Made by a program: the position numbers and the translations under genes
Notes under the pieces: model-generated
What the model saw: the letters and a program-made list of their open reading frames with translations, nothing else
Told to the model about the DNA's origin: nothing
The model's database searches: none
Part shown: positions 50,601 to 58,564 of the stretch, one piece after another
Numbering within the stretch: position 1 is the stretch's first letter
Layout of the letters: each line of letters opens with the position of its first letter
Source of the DNA: Bin5 sp965218625
Lineage (GTDB): Bacteria > Chloroflexota > Anaerolineae > Caldilineales > Caldilineaceae
Direction of reading: 5' to 3'
Assembly (NCBI GenBank): GCA_965218625.1
Contig: CBDCLG010000017.1
Location: 186,001 to 250,000 of the forward strand
Length of the DNA stretch: 64,000 nt

Positions 50601-51302
50601 ATGGCCAGCGACCGCGCCTACACCTCCCTCGATGCTCTGCACGCCGCCGCTACTGCCTGCCGCGCCTGCCCCCGGCTGGTGGCCTGGCGCGAAGAGGTGG
50701 CCGCAACCAAACGCAGCGCCTTCCGCGACTCGACATACTGGGGCAAGCCGGTGCCTGGATGGGGCGACCCGCGGGCCCGCCTGCTCGTGCTGGGCCTCGC
50801 GCCCGGCGCGCACGGCGCCAACCGCACCGGCCGCCCTTTCACCGGTGACGGCTCCGGCAACTTCCTCTACCCCGCCCTGCACCGCGCCGGGTTCGCCAGC
50901 CGGCCAACAAGCACCCACCGCGGCGACGGCCTCGAACTGATCGACTGCTACATGACCGGCGTGGCCTACTGTGTGCCGCCCAAAAACCGGCCCAGCGCAC
51001 AAGAGCTGGACAACTGCCGCAGCTGGCTGAGCCAGGAGTTGGCGCTGCTGCCCCACCTGCAGGCGGTGCTGGCCCTGGGAAAGATCGCTTTCGACGGCTA
51101 TGTGCGCGCCTTGCGCGAACTCGGCCATGACCCGCCGCGCCTGGCCTTCGCCCACGGCGCCGACGAGCCGCTGCCCGCCGGCCTGCCCCGCCTCTACGCC
51201 TCCTATCACGTCAGCCGCCAAAACACCAACACCGGCCGCCTGACCGCGGCAATGTTCGACGGCGTCCTCGCAACCATAAAGGCAAATCTGCGGCCCCTCT
51301 AA
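50601..51302 (+). CDS. Uracil-DNA glycosylase, family 5 (UDGb)
   Basis: Iron-sulfur uracil-DNA glycosylase of 233 aa. Motif A reads GLAPGAHGANRTGRPFTGD, where family 5 lacks the usual catalytic Asp/Asn, and motif B reads SYHVSRQNTNTGRLT. Cluster cysteines are CRACPR near the N-terminus plus VAYC and NCRSWL. It removes uracil and hypoxanthine from DNA. It lies 12 nt after the small membrane protein gene. Confidence 0.9.
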   Translation: MASDRAYTSLDALHAAATACRACPRLVAWREEVAATKRSAFRDSTYWGKPVPGWGDPRARLLVLGLAPGAHGANRTGRPFTGDGSGNFLYPALHRAGFASRPTSTHRGDGLELIDCYMTGVAYCVPPKNRPSAQELDNCRSWLSQELALLPHLQAVLALGKIAFDGYVRALRELGHDPPRLAFAHGADEPLPAGLPRLYASYHVSRQNTNTGRLTAAMFDGVLATIKANLRPL

Positions 51303-51446
51303 CGCGCACCCGTCCCAACCGCCGCAACCAAATGTGCGCGCCTGCGTAAAGAAGTGAGATAGTCCTTCGCACTGTCCCCGGTTGAGGATTGGAGAAGGAG
51401 AGCCAAACTCGCACTTCTCTTCACCCCCATTCTCGGAATCACGCCT

Positions 51447-52691
51447 ATGTCCTCTGAATCGACCACGCCCGCGCCCGCCCCAATCCGATCAACCGAACGG
51501 ATCGTCGCCATCGACCTTCTGCGCGGCTTCGCGCTGCTCGGCATCCTCATCATGAATATCCAGGGCTTCGCCATGCCCGCAGCCGCCTACCTCAACCCGA
51601 CCGTCTACGGCGATTTGGGCGGGATCAACCGCTGGGTATGGACGCTGAGCCACATTTTCGCCGACCAGAAGTTCATGACCATCTTCTCGCTGCTCTTCGG
51701 CGCGGGGATCCTGCTGATGACCGAAAAACTGGACGCGCGCGGCCTGCGCACCTGGATCGTGCACTACCGGCGCACCTTCTGGCTGCTGATCATCGGCCTC
51801 GCCCACGCCTACCTGGTCTGGACAGGCGACATTCTGGTGTTCTATGCGCTGTGCGGCTTCTGGGTCTACTGGCTGCGCAAGCTGCGGCCCGGATTGCAGA
51901 TGGCGCTCGGCCTTCTCGTCCTGTCGGTCCCTGCTATCCTGTCGCTGGGCACGGGCCTCACAATGCAGTACATGCCGCCGGAGACGCTCCAGGAGCTGCG
52001 CGCCGACTGGCGCCCGGCTGCCGAAACAGTCCAGGAGGAGATCACGGCCTACCGCGGCGGCTGGCTGGCGCAGATGGCTCCCCGCGTCGCGAGAAGCGCC
52101 GAGTTCCATACCTTCGGGCTGTTGTTCTGGGGACTCTGGCGCGCCGGCGGCCTGATGCTGATGGGGATGGCTCTCTACCGCTGGGGCGTGCTGAGCGGCA
52201 GGCGTTCGCGCGGCCTCTACATCGGCATGGCCGCGCTTGGCTTCGCCATCGGCCTGCCCGTCGTGATCGCAGGCGTCGTCCAGAACTTCGCCCACGGCTG
52301 GACGCTGGAATTTTCCCGCTTCGGCCTCGGTGAGCAGGCCAACTACTGGGGCAGCCTCTTTGTCAGCGCCGCCTACATCGGCCTGCTCATGCTCTTCGCC
52401 CGCACGGGCGCGCTGTCATGGCTGCAGGACGCGCTGGCCGCGGTCGGACGGACCGCGCTCACCAACTACCTGCTACAGACGGTCCTCGCGACCGCGGTCT
52501 TCTACGGTCACGGTTTAGGGCTGTTCGGCTCAGTGGAAAGGGTTGGACAGATTGGGATTGTCGCCGCGATCTGGGCGGTCCAGCTGGTGCTGTCGCCGCT
52601 GTGGCTGCGCCATTTCCGCTTCGGCCCGTTCGAATGGCTGTGGCGCTCGCTGACGTATTGGCGCCTCCAGCCAATGAGGAACCGTCTCTAG
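51447..52691 (+). CDS. DUF418 membrane protein
   Basis: Polytopic membrane protein of 414 aa. The N-terminal signature is RIVAIDLLRGFALLGILIMN, followed by IFADQKFMTIFSLLFGAGILL. The DUF418 domain at the C-terminus ends FGPFEWLWRSLTYWRLQPM. Such proteins are predicted acyltransferase-like transporters of unknown cargo. No ribosome-binding site is evident. A remnant of a related C-terminus lies at 53619. Confidence 0.85.
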   Translation: MSSESTTPAPAPIRSTERIVAIDLLRGFALLGILIMNIQGFAMPAAAYLNPTVYGDLGGINRWVWTLSHIFADQKFMTIFSLLFGAGILLMTEKLDARGLRTWIVHYRRTFWLLIIGLAHAYLVWTGDILVFYALCGFWVYWLRKLRPGLQMALGLLVLSVPAILSLGTGLTMQYMPPETLQELRADWRPAAETVQEEITAYRGGWLAQMAPRVARSAEFHTFGLLFWGLWRAGGLMLMGMALYRWGVLSGRRSRGLYIGMAALGFAIGLPVVIAGVVQNFAHGWTLEFSRFGLGEQANYWGSLFVSAAYIGLLMLFARTGALSWLQDALAAVGRTALTNYLLQTVLATAVFYGHGLGLFGSVERVGQIGIVAAIWAVQLVLSPLWLRHFRFGPFEWLWRSLTYWRLQPMRNRL

Positions 52692-52855
52692 TCCCGGTCC
52701 CCAAAAACATCCCTCTCCATTTCATTTCCACGCTCAGTGCCCCGGGCCGCCGCGTATAATGCGGAACCGTGCACAGCCGAACGCATCGCGAAACCCACCC
52801 GCCCTCTGCCTCCGGTCAGGCCCTGGGCAGAAAAGGTTCCCGGGCTGGATGGCTG

Positions 52856-52884
52856 TTGCAAAATGCCATTGATGATGGCATAAT
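52856..52884 (+). promoter_or_regulatory. Promoter and palindromic operator of the toxin-antitoxin pair
   Basis: -35 TTGCAA (52856-52861), 17-nt spacer, -10 CATAAT (52879-52884). The palindrome ATGCCAT-TGATG-ATGGCAT (52863-52881) fills the spacer and overlaps the -10. The -10 ends 6 nt before the ATG, so transcription would begin at or next to the start codon. Confidence 0.65.
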
Positions 52885-52890
52885 GCAGTC

Positions 52891-53127
52891 ATGCCTGTAC
52901 AGATTACGATCAGAAATGTCCCTGAGGAAGTTCGCGACGAACTCGCTGTGCGCGCCGCGCGCCAACGTCAGTCCATGCAGGAATTCTTGCGCGCAGAACT
53001 GGAGCGTATCGCCTCGCGGCCTTCCCTGGCCGCGTGGCTGCACGGAGTCCATGAGCGCAAAACAGCGGCGGGAACACGGGTAGAACCGGACCAGATCCTG
53101 CGCGCGCGCGACGCCGATCGATCGTGA
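52891..53127 (+). CDS. Ribbon-helix-helix antitoxin (FitA/VapB type)
   Basis: Antitoxin of 78 aa. The N-terminal MPVQITIRNVPEEVRDELAV is the FitA-like RHH motif that binds the operator; the C-terminal part wraps the toxin. There is no Shine-Dalgarno sequence and the promoter is so close that the mRNA is probably leaderless. The stop overlaps the toxin start (GTGA). Confidence 0.88.
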   Translation: MPVQITIRNVPEEVRDELAVRAARQRQSMQEFLRAELERIASRPSLAAWLHGVHERKTAAGTRVEPDQILRARDADRS

Positions 53128-53525
53128 CCACGGTCATCGACGCATCCGTGCTGGTGGCGGCGCTGGTCGACTCGGGACAGGAAGGAAGGTGGGCGGAAGC
53201 TGCACTTGCCCAAGGTCGGTTGGCCGGTCCGGAGTTGGTTCTCGTCGAAGCCAGCAACATCTTGCGCCGGCTCGAGCGGGGCGGGGAGATAACGCGTGTC
53301 GAGGCCACCAGCGCGCATCGAGATCTGGTGCGGCTGGATGTCGAGCTGTTTCCCTTTGCGCCTTTTGCTGAGCGGATATGGGCGTTGCGCGGCAACCTCA
53401 CCAGCTACGACGCATGGTATGTCGCGCTGGCAGAGGCGCTGGATTGCCCGCTGGTGACGCTCGACCGCAGGCTGGGCCGTGCGCGCGGGCCCAGCTGCGA
53501 ACTCATCGTCCCACCCCGCTTCTGA
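53124..53525 (+). CDS. vapC: PIN-domain toxin (VapC family)
   Basis: Ribonuclease toxin of 133 aa, GTG start overlapping the antitoxin stop. The four PIN acids are visible: Asp6 (VIDASVL), Glu42 (LVEASNI), Asp96 (SYDAWY) and Asp114 (TLDRRL). Metal-dependent RNA cleavage is expected; the RNA target is unknown. Confidence 0.9.
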   Translation: MTTVIDASVLVAALVDSGQEGRWAEAALAQGRLAGPELVLVEASNILRRLERGGEITRVEATSAHRDLVRLDVELFPFAPFAERIWALRGNLTSYDAWYVALAEALDCPLVTLDRRLGRARGPSCELIVPPRF

Positions 53526-53618
53526 CAACTAAGGCCAGGGGAGCACTGCCCTGGCCCGAATCGCTTTGCCACCAGACTGCAATCGAAGACCCAACCCCAA
53601 CATTCATCGTCGAGAAAG

Positions 53619-53756
53619 CAGATCGGCATCGCCATCTGGGCAGCCCAGTTGATCGAGTCGCCGCTCAGGCTGCGCCGTTACCGTTTCGGCCCATTCGAAT
53701 GGTTGTGGCGCTCGCTTACCTATTGGCGTTTGCAGCCGGTGAGGAAACTTCTCTAG
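53619..53756 (+). pseudogene. C-terminal remnant of a DUF418 gene
   Basis: Translates as QIGIAIWAAQLIESPLRLRR then YRFGPFEWLWRSLTYWRLQP and VRKLL. This matches the last 45 residues of the DUF418 protein ending at 52691. No upstream part remains. The toxin-antitoxin pair lies between the intact gene and this remnant. Confidence 0.8.
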
Positions 53757-53877
53757 ATTTGGTTCTTAAAGTGTTTCACTAATGGAACCAAGAATTTCTT
53801 CCCGACGAGCGTGCGGCTGAAGTGCCCGTGAATCCTATGCGCCCCCTTCCCGAGAAGTTGGGGTTTCAAAAGGGATC

Positions 53878-53891
53878 TACTTTAAAGTAGG
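53878..53891. other. Perfect 14-bp palindrome
   Basis: CTACTTTAAAGTAG, in the gap between the DUF418 remnant and the vsr gene, about 50 nt after the vsr stop. It could be a weak bidirectional terminator or a protein site. The rest of the gap shows nothing. Confidence 0.45.
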
Positions 53892-53940
53892 GGTTTTGAG
53901 CAAGAATGTACAAGGGGCCAAGTCTTCAAAGGCAATTGCT

Positions 53941-54369
53941 CTACAAATCGTTCTTGCCTTGTTTTCCCAAGAAAGTGACAAGGTTGCGGGCAACCGCGTC
54001 CAAGTCGGCCAATTCGCACTCCCAAATGACTAACGGCTTCCAGCCATCTTTTTTGAGCTGAACCAAGTTGCGTTCATCTCTCTCTCGGTTTCTTTTCAGC
54101 TTGGCTAACCAGTAGTCCTCATTTGAGGAGGGCAACCGTACTTTCTTGCAGCCTGCGTGGTCGTGCCAGAAGCATCCATGCACAAATACGGCTTTACGCC
54201 TAGAAGGGAAAACCAAGTCGGGTCTACCAGGCAAATCTTTTCTGTGGAGTCGGTAGCGGTAGCCCAGCCGATGGAGAAGACGCCTTACCGTCATCTCAGG
54301 CTTGGTGTCTTTCGATTTGACCTGGGCCATTATCCGGCTGCGGACTTGGGCCGTCACGGTGTCAACCAT
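53941..54369 (-). CDS. vsr: Very-short-patch repair endonuclease
   Basis: Vsr nicks DNA beside T:G mismatches left by deamination of 5-methylcytosine, 142 aa. Family landmarks are SRIMAQVKSKDTKPEMTVRRLLH, the catalytic segment LPGRPDLVFPSRRKAVFVHG and CFWHDHAGC with the zinc ligands. It follows the restriction gene by 8 nt and ends the C5 methyltransferase operon. Confidence 0.93.
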   Translation of the reverse strand: MVDTVTAQVRSRIMAQVKSKDTKPEMTVRRLLHRLGYRYRLHRKDLPGRPDLVFPSRRKAVFVHGCFWHDHAGCKKVRLPSSNEDYWLAKLKRNRERDERNLVQLKKDGWKPLVIWECELADLDAVARNLVTFLGKQGKNDL

Positions 54370-54377
54370 GATTGCGG

Positions 54378-55112
54378 CTAGCGCAGGATGTCAATCCAGT
54401 CTTCTCTGAACCGCACGTGATTCAACACCTCAGTGAGGGTGATAATTGGCACGTGGGGAGTTATCGCGAACTGACGGCTTGACGCGGGAACGTCGCGAAG
54501 GACAGTGAATTGACCTCCGCTAAACTGCCATGTGAATCTATGGACATCGGTTGATTTCTCAAAGCCGTGCAAGGTTTTTCGCTTACTATATCGCCACTCG
54601 TAGTTGTCAGGAATGAATCTCTGAGCATCGTCTTCAAAGATTACGAATTCCCTCGTGTCAATGTTGCGGATGAAAGTAACGATCCTCAGTTCGTCGAATT
54701 CGTTCAGTGCTTCATCCACGCGCGCATTCCAGATTGAAAGAACAGCCCGCCCAGTATTCTGAATGTCTTCATGCGGATTCTCGATTCCATGAGAAAAATC
54801 TGGAGAATTCCTGCCTGATATTAGGCGCACGAGGCCCCTCTTGAAAGGCTTTGCATACTTGACCGTTTTGACGGACCAACCGCAACCATCCCAACCGACA
54901 TCAGCGATACCCAGCGGGCTAGAGCGGTGATCTCCTTCTATACTGTTGGCGAAAATGGTGCCGAAATCGTCGCCTGTGATGTCGCTCATTCCTATTGCCA
55001 ACCGATGCACGATTTGCTTGGCAATCTTGGTCAGAACTTCGTCGGGAATTTGGCCAAAAGCATAGGGGCCGCGTCGACGCGGGCGGTTTCCTCGCAGTTT
55101 TGGTTCATCCAA
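54378..55112 (-). CDS. Probable restriction endonuclease of the C5 system
   Basis: Protein of 244 aa, TTG start inside the methyltransferase gene (8-bp overlap) and no better start in frame. A PD-(D/E)xK-like core may lie at GIADVGWDGCGWSVKTVK (Asp71, then Ser80-x-Lys82 in place of E-x-K). The flanking position between methyltransferase and vsr is the stronger evidence. No close family was recognised. Confidence 0.6.
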   Translation of the reverse strand: MDEPKLRGNRPRRRGPYAFGQIPDEVLTKIAKQIVHRLAIGMSDITGDDFGTIFANSIEGDHRSSPLGIADVGWDGCGWSVKTVKYAKPFKRGLVRLISGRNSPDFSHGIENPHEDIQNTGRAVLSIWNARVDEALNEFDELRIVTFIRNIDTREFVIFEDDAQRFIPDNYEWRYSKRKTLHGFEKSTDVHRFTWQFSGGQFTVLRDVPASSRQFAITPHVPIITLTEVLNHVRFREDWIDILR

Positions 55113-56055
55113 TGTGGTTCACCACCCTTTCTATGACTGCCTGTACCATGGGAACAGGCACGGCGTTTCCTGTTTGCTTGCGAGTTTCGGAATCGCTGCA
55201 TACGATTTCCCAGGTGTCCGGGAAACCTTGCAATCGGAGTTGTTCCCGCGGCGTCAAACGTCGTTCGCCGTCCACCAGAAGGTAGTTGTATGAAGCCCCA
55301 GCTCGCAGGGCGCAAGACCACTCATGGCTTGAGACATTGCCGCCTTTGTTCTCGTGCCAGATTGCAGGCGTCACGGCAGCCTTATGCGCCGCTGCGCGTT
55401 TATGCCGTATCTGATCCGAGACGTAATGCTTGGGGTCGGGGTCGCTCTCCAAAATGTCCTTTAGCGGCATCATTTCAACCGTTTCGGTCGGCCATGGAAA
55501 CTGCTGGAAAGGGCGTTTGGTCGCGACGATGATTGTGCGTTCCCGTTTTTGTGGCAAGCCAAAGTCTAACGCGTTCAGAACTCTCGACTCCACCGTATAG
55601 CCAAGTCCATCCAATTCGTCCTCAATGCTTCTGAGCACTTTGCCCTTGTCGAAGGTTGACAGCTGCTTAACATTTTCCAAAACTATGCCGCGGGGTTGTT
55701 TGCTCTCCACAAAACGCAAGAGCTCAAAAAACAGCACGCCTCTAGGATCGGAAAACCCCCGACGCTGTCCAATTATGGAAAATGGTTGACAAGGAAAACC
55801 GGCAAAAAGCAAATCGTGGTCGGGGACATCATCAGGGGCGATCAGAGTGATGTCGCCCATCGGTTGCAAACCATAATTGTTGAAATACGCGCGCTGCACT
55901 TGTTCGTCTATGTCGCAGGCAAATACGATGTCCAAGTCCAGATTCCGGGCGGCCTCGTGAAAACCACCGATGCCACAAAAGAAGTCGGCGCATCTGAACG
56001 CAGTTGCGGGGCGGGCTCCATTATGGGGTGGGGGAAAATCTAAGGCTAGGTTCAT
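55105..56055 (-). CDS. DNA (cytosine-5-)-methyltransferase
   Basis: C5 methyltransferase of 316 aa. Motif I is ADFFCGIGGFHEA, motif IV is GFPCQPFS with catalytic Cys89, motif VI is IVLENVK, motif VIII is QKRERTIIV-like, and motif X (ETRKQTGNAVPVPMVQA) closes the protein. The target-recognition region between VIII and IX is short. It lies 14 nt after the small basic ORF and overlaps the endonuclease gene. Confidence 0.93.
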   Translation of the reverse strand: MNLALDFPPPHNGARPATAFRCADFFCGIGGFHEAARNLDLDIVFACDIDEQVQRAYFNNYGLQPMGDITLIAPDDVPDHDLLFAGFPCQPFSIIGQRRGFSDPRGVLFFELLRFVESKQPRGIVLENVKQLSTFDKGKVLRSIEDELDGLGYTVESRVLNALDFGLPQKRERTIIVATKRPFQQFPWPTETVEMMPLKDILESDPDPKHYVSDQIRHKRAAAHKAAVTPAIWHENKGGNVSSHEWSCALRAGASYNYLLVDGERRLTPREQLRLQGFPDTWEIVCSDSETRKQTGNAVPVPMVQAVIERVVNHIG

Positions 56056-56069
56056 GGCGAGGAGCGAAC

Positions 56070-56246
56070 CTAGCTTTTTGCGGCCTGGTAAGAACCCTTG
56101 GGTTCCTTGACAGATAAAGTTTGACTACCTTTGCGCTGAATGCGCTGTTGCTCATGTTCTGGCTTAGGGGGCACCTCGTAAGCCAGGGCTTTGTCGATGG
56201 CAAAGTTTATCTTGGCCAGCTTGACCTTGTTATAGGGACTTTGCAT
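56070..56246 (-). CDS. Small basic protein leading restriction-modification operon 2
   Basis: Fifty-eight residues beginning MQSPYNKVKLAKINFAIDKA. AAGGAG lies 6-8 nt before the ATG at 56246. The segment PPKPEHEQQRIQRK...LSVKEPKG aligns without gaps to the 50-residue ORF at 33339-33491, which occupies the same position before an unrelated methyltransferase. Both also share an NKV near the start. No known domain recognised. Confidence 0.65.
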   Translation of the reverse strand: MQSPYNKVKLAKINFAIDKALAYEVPPKPEHEQQRIQRKGSQTLSVKEPKGSYQAAKS

Positions 56247-56319
56247 TGTTTGCTCCTTCTGAAACAATGGAGGGGTCAAAGACCTGAAATTTTCTACTGA
56301 ATTTCTAGGGTTTAGTTGA

Positions 56320-56328
56320 TGTATAGCA
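56320..56328 (-). promoter_or_regulatory. Candidate extended -10 promoter of restriction-modification operon 2
   Basis: Minus strand TGCTATACA; a TTGGAG lies 18 nt upstream as a weak -35. The leader to the small ORF would be about 67 nt. The form agrees with the other TGC-TATNNT promoters except for the last base. Confidence 0.4.
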
Positions 56329-56375
56329 CAGATGTAATAGAAACTCCAAACACAGTTCAGACATTTGCGTATTTG

Positions 56376-56741
56376 TCAAACATGAACGATCTGGCCTAGT
56401 TTTCTGGGCAAAAATACAGATTCCTTTTGAAGAACTGAGGGCTCTTGTAAACAGCCAGCTCGCTCTAGTTTGGCACTATTGTGTATTTGAATCCCGTCCT
56501 TTAGTAAACCGACCCGCCAGCGATCAAATCCTGAAAGCGCAACCGCTTGTCCTCCGCCCCTTTCACCGTCATTGCCATTTGCCCAATCGCATCCACCGGA
56601 CGGCATTGACAAGGACTGATGCTTATTCCATAGCTGCTTCAATTGGGGATGAAAATGTTTACGGATATCGTGCTTGTGATCGGAAAGATTCCTCTTCTGC
56701 CTTGAATACAAATCTCCTTCATACGTTAGTCGAAATCGCAT
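56376..56741 (-). pseudogene. Degraded reading frames, probable gene remnants
   Basis: The first 45 residues (MRFRLTYEGDLYSRQKRN, then HKHDIRKHFHPQLKQLW) look like a widespread uncharacterised family that begins MRFRLTYEG and has an HKH-I-R-K-x-FH motif. After about residue 45 the frame becomes compositionally odd. In another frame around 56515-56600, MAMTVKGAEDKRLRFQDLIA looks protein-like, then stops. So this is one frameshifted gene or two fused remnants. Confidence 0.45.
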
Positions 56742-56872
56742 CTATTTCCGCCTGCCAGCTAAGTATTCCCCGTTTCCCATTTCTGGATCCTGCTATGTCT
56801 CCCAAATCGTAATCGTCTCGAAACAACCCAACCTTATCCAAGAATTACAATGCCCATCACCCGCTATTCCCA

Positions 56873-57184
56873 TCACAGACACTTCCGCAACTCTGCCAGA
56901 TCCTCCTGTCCTCTCTCGATGCGTCTGCGCACCTCGTCTGCCTTCTGCTCGCGTTGCGCCAGATACGCGCCGATCTCTTCCCGGTGGCGCAGGAAGTAGG
57001 CAAGCACACTGTAAATATCCGCTAGCGTCGCAGCCGGGTAGCGTTGCGCGATGGCCTCGGGCGTGGCCCCATCTTCAAAAGCGTGGATAACCAGTTCGAG
57101 CAAAACGCGAGAGTCACCGATGCGGAGGCCCCCCGAACTATCCTCACGCAGTGGCGGCGCTTCGGCCTGTAGAACGATATCCAT
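56873..57184 (-). CDS. DUF433 protein (antitoxin-like), orphan
   Basis: Protein of 103 aa with the DUF433 winged-helix core (GLRIGDSRVLLELVIHAFED, GATPEAIAQRYPAATLADIY). DUF433 proteins are usually the antitoxins of DUF5615 PIN-like toxins. No such partner is next to it. An Arg/Glu-rich tail follows. Confidence 0.75.
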   Translation of the reverse strand: MDIVLQAEAPPLREDSSGGLRIGDSRVLLELVIHAFEDGATPEAIAQRYPAATLADIYSVLAYFLRHREEIGAYLAQREQKADEVRRRIERGQEDLAELRKCL

Positions 57185-57284
57185 TGATCCTCTCCTGCTG
57201 CTTCGCGGCTTTAGTTCTTCTGGCGCTTACACTTCTACGCGAAACGCATGAATAACTGGGCGTTGAAGATTCTATCATAGCTCC

Positions 57285-58505
57285 CTACCCCAGCGCAGCC
57301 GGTTTCGCGCCCGCCGCGGACGGCTTCTTCAGCGTCTCCGGCACAAAGAGACCCAGGACCGAGGCCGCGCCCAGCCCGAAGGCGGCGATGACAAAGATCG
57401 ACGGCACCAGGCCCAACACCTGCGCAATCGAGCCGACGACGATCGGTCCGCCGGAACGACCGGTATCGCCCAGCAGCAGCCACAGCCCCAGAAACGCGCC
57501 CATGCCCTCACCCTGCGGCGGCGCGATGTCGGCGCCGAGCGTCAGCATGGTGCCGGAACCGATCCCGTTGCCGAAACCGATCAACGAGGTGACCGCGAGC
57601 AGGGCGGCGTAGGAGCCGGCAAACGGGACCAACGCCATGCCCACGGCCTGCAGCAGGAAGGAGGGCACATAGGCGAACTTGCGCCCGAACCGGTCCATCA
57701 CATAGCCCGCCGGGTAGAACATCGACATATCGACCGCGGCCGAAATCCCCATCACCAGGCCGATCTGCTCCACATCGAGCTCCAGGACGGTAGCCGCGTA
57801 GAGGGGAACGATGATCTGGCGGCCGGTGCGGATCATCTGGGCGCAGATCGTGCCGAAGCTGGCCGGGGTCACCAGCCACACATTGCGCCGCACATAGGTC
57901 AGCATGCTCCGGTAGGAGCCGGCCATCGACGTTTTCTGCTCGCCCGTCGGTTCGGCTTGGCTGTCATCCACAAACAGGAGCGGGAAAATCAAGGCCAGGA
58001 ACGTGACAAGGCCGCAGACGGCGAATACGGTGCGCATACCCAGCTCGTCGCTGAGATATCCACCGACGATCGGCCCGGCGAAGGTGCCGATGCGATTGAC
58101 GCCGCCAAAAAATGAGACCGCCCGTCCGCGGCTGCTGCTGCGCGCGTTGGTGGCCAGGTAGGCGTGGCGGGAGACGATCCACAGCGCGCCGCCGGCCCCG
58201 ATCGCGATCCCGCACAGCATCAGCACCGGAAAGCGCTCCGAGCGGCTGAGAGCCAGCATCCCCAGCCCCATCACGCACAGGCCGATGATCATCGACCGAC
58301 GGTTGCCGATGCGGTCCTGGATCTCGCCGGCCGGCAGGTCGCCGATCAGCGCGCCGATGCCGTGGCCGGCCACAACGAGGCCGATCAGGTGGAAGGAGAG
58401 GCCCAGGTCGATCGCGTAGAGCGGCAGCAACAGCGCCAACATACCCAGGCAGAAGGCGAGCATGAAGGTGGGAACATAGACAGCGTAGATCAGCTGTGAC
58501 CGCAC
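57285..58505 (-). CDS. Major facilitator superfamily transporter
   Basis: Twelve-helix secondary transporter of 406 aa. A GTG start with GAGGAAG 5 nt upstream is used. The loop 2-3 motif appears as GDLPAGEIQDRIGNRRSM and its second-half counterpart as GYVMDRFGRKFAY. It lies 59 nt after xylB, so it is probably the sugar or drug carrier of the xylose cluster; the cargo is inferred only from position. Confidence 0.85.
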   Translation of the reverse strand: MRSQLIYAVYVPTFMLAFCLGMLALLLPLYAIDLGLSFHLIGLVVAGHGIGALIGDLPAGEIQDRIGNRRSMIIGLCVMGLGMLALSRSERFPVLMLCGIAIGAGGALWIVSRHAYLATNARSSSRGRAVSFFGGVNRIGTFAGPIVGGYLSDELGMRTVFAVCGLVTFLALIFPLLFVDDSQAEPTGEQKTSMAGSYRSMLTYVRRNVWLVTPASFGTICAQMIRTGRQIIVPLYAATVLELDVEQIGLVMGISAAVDMSMFYPAGYVMDRFGRKFAYVPSFLLQAVGMALVPFAGSYAALLAVTSLIGFGNGIGSGTMLTLGADIAPPQGEGMGAFLGLWLLLGDTGRSGGPIVVGSIAQVLGLVPSIFVIAAFGLGAASVLGLFVPETLKKPSAAGAKPAALG

Positions 58506-58564
58506 GGCGCTTCCTCAGACTGTGGGAAGAAAATGGAGGGAAAAGAGCGAGGGCCTCTTGCTTC

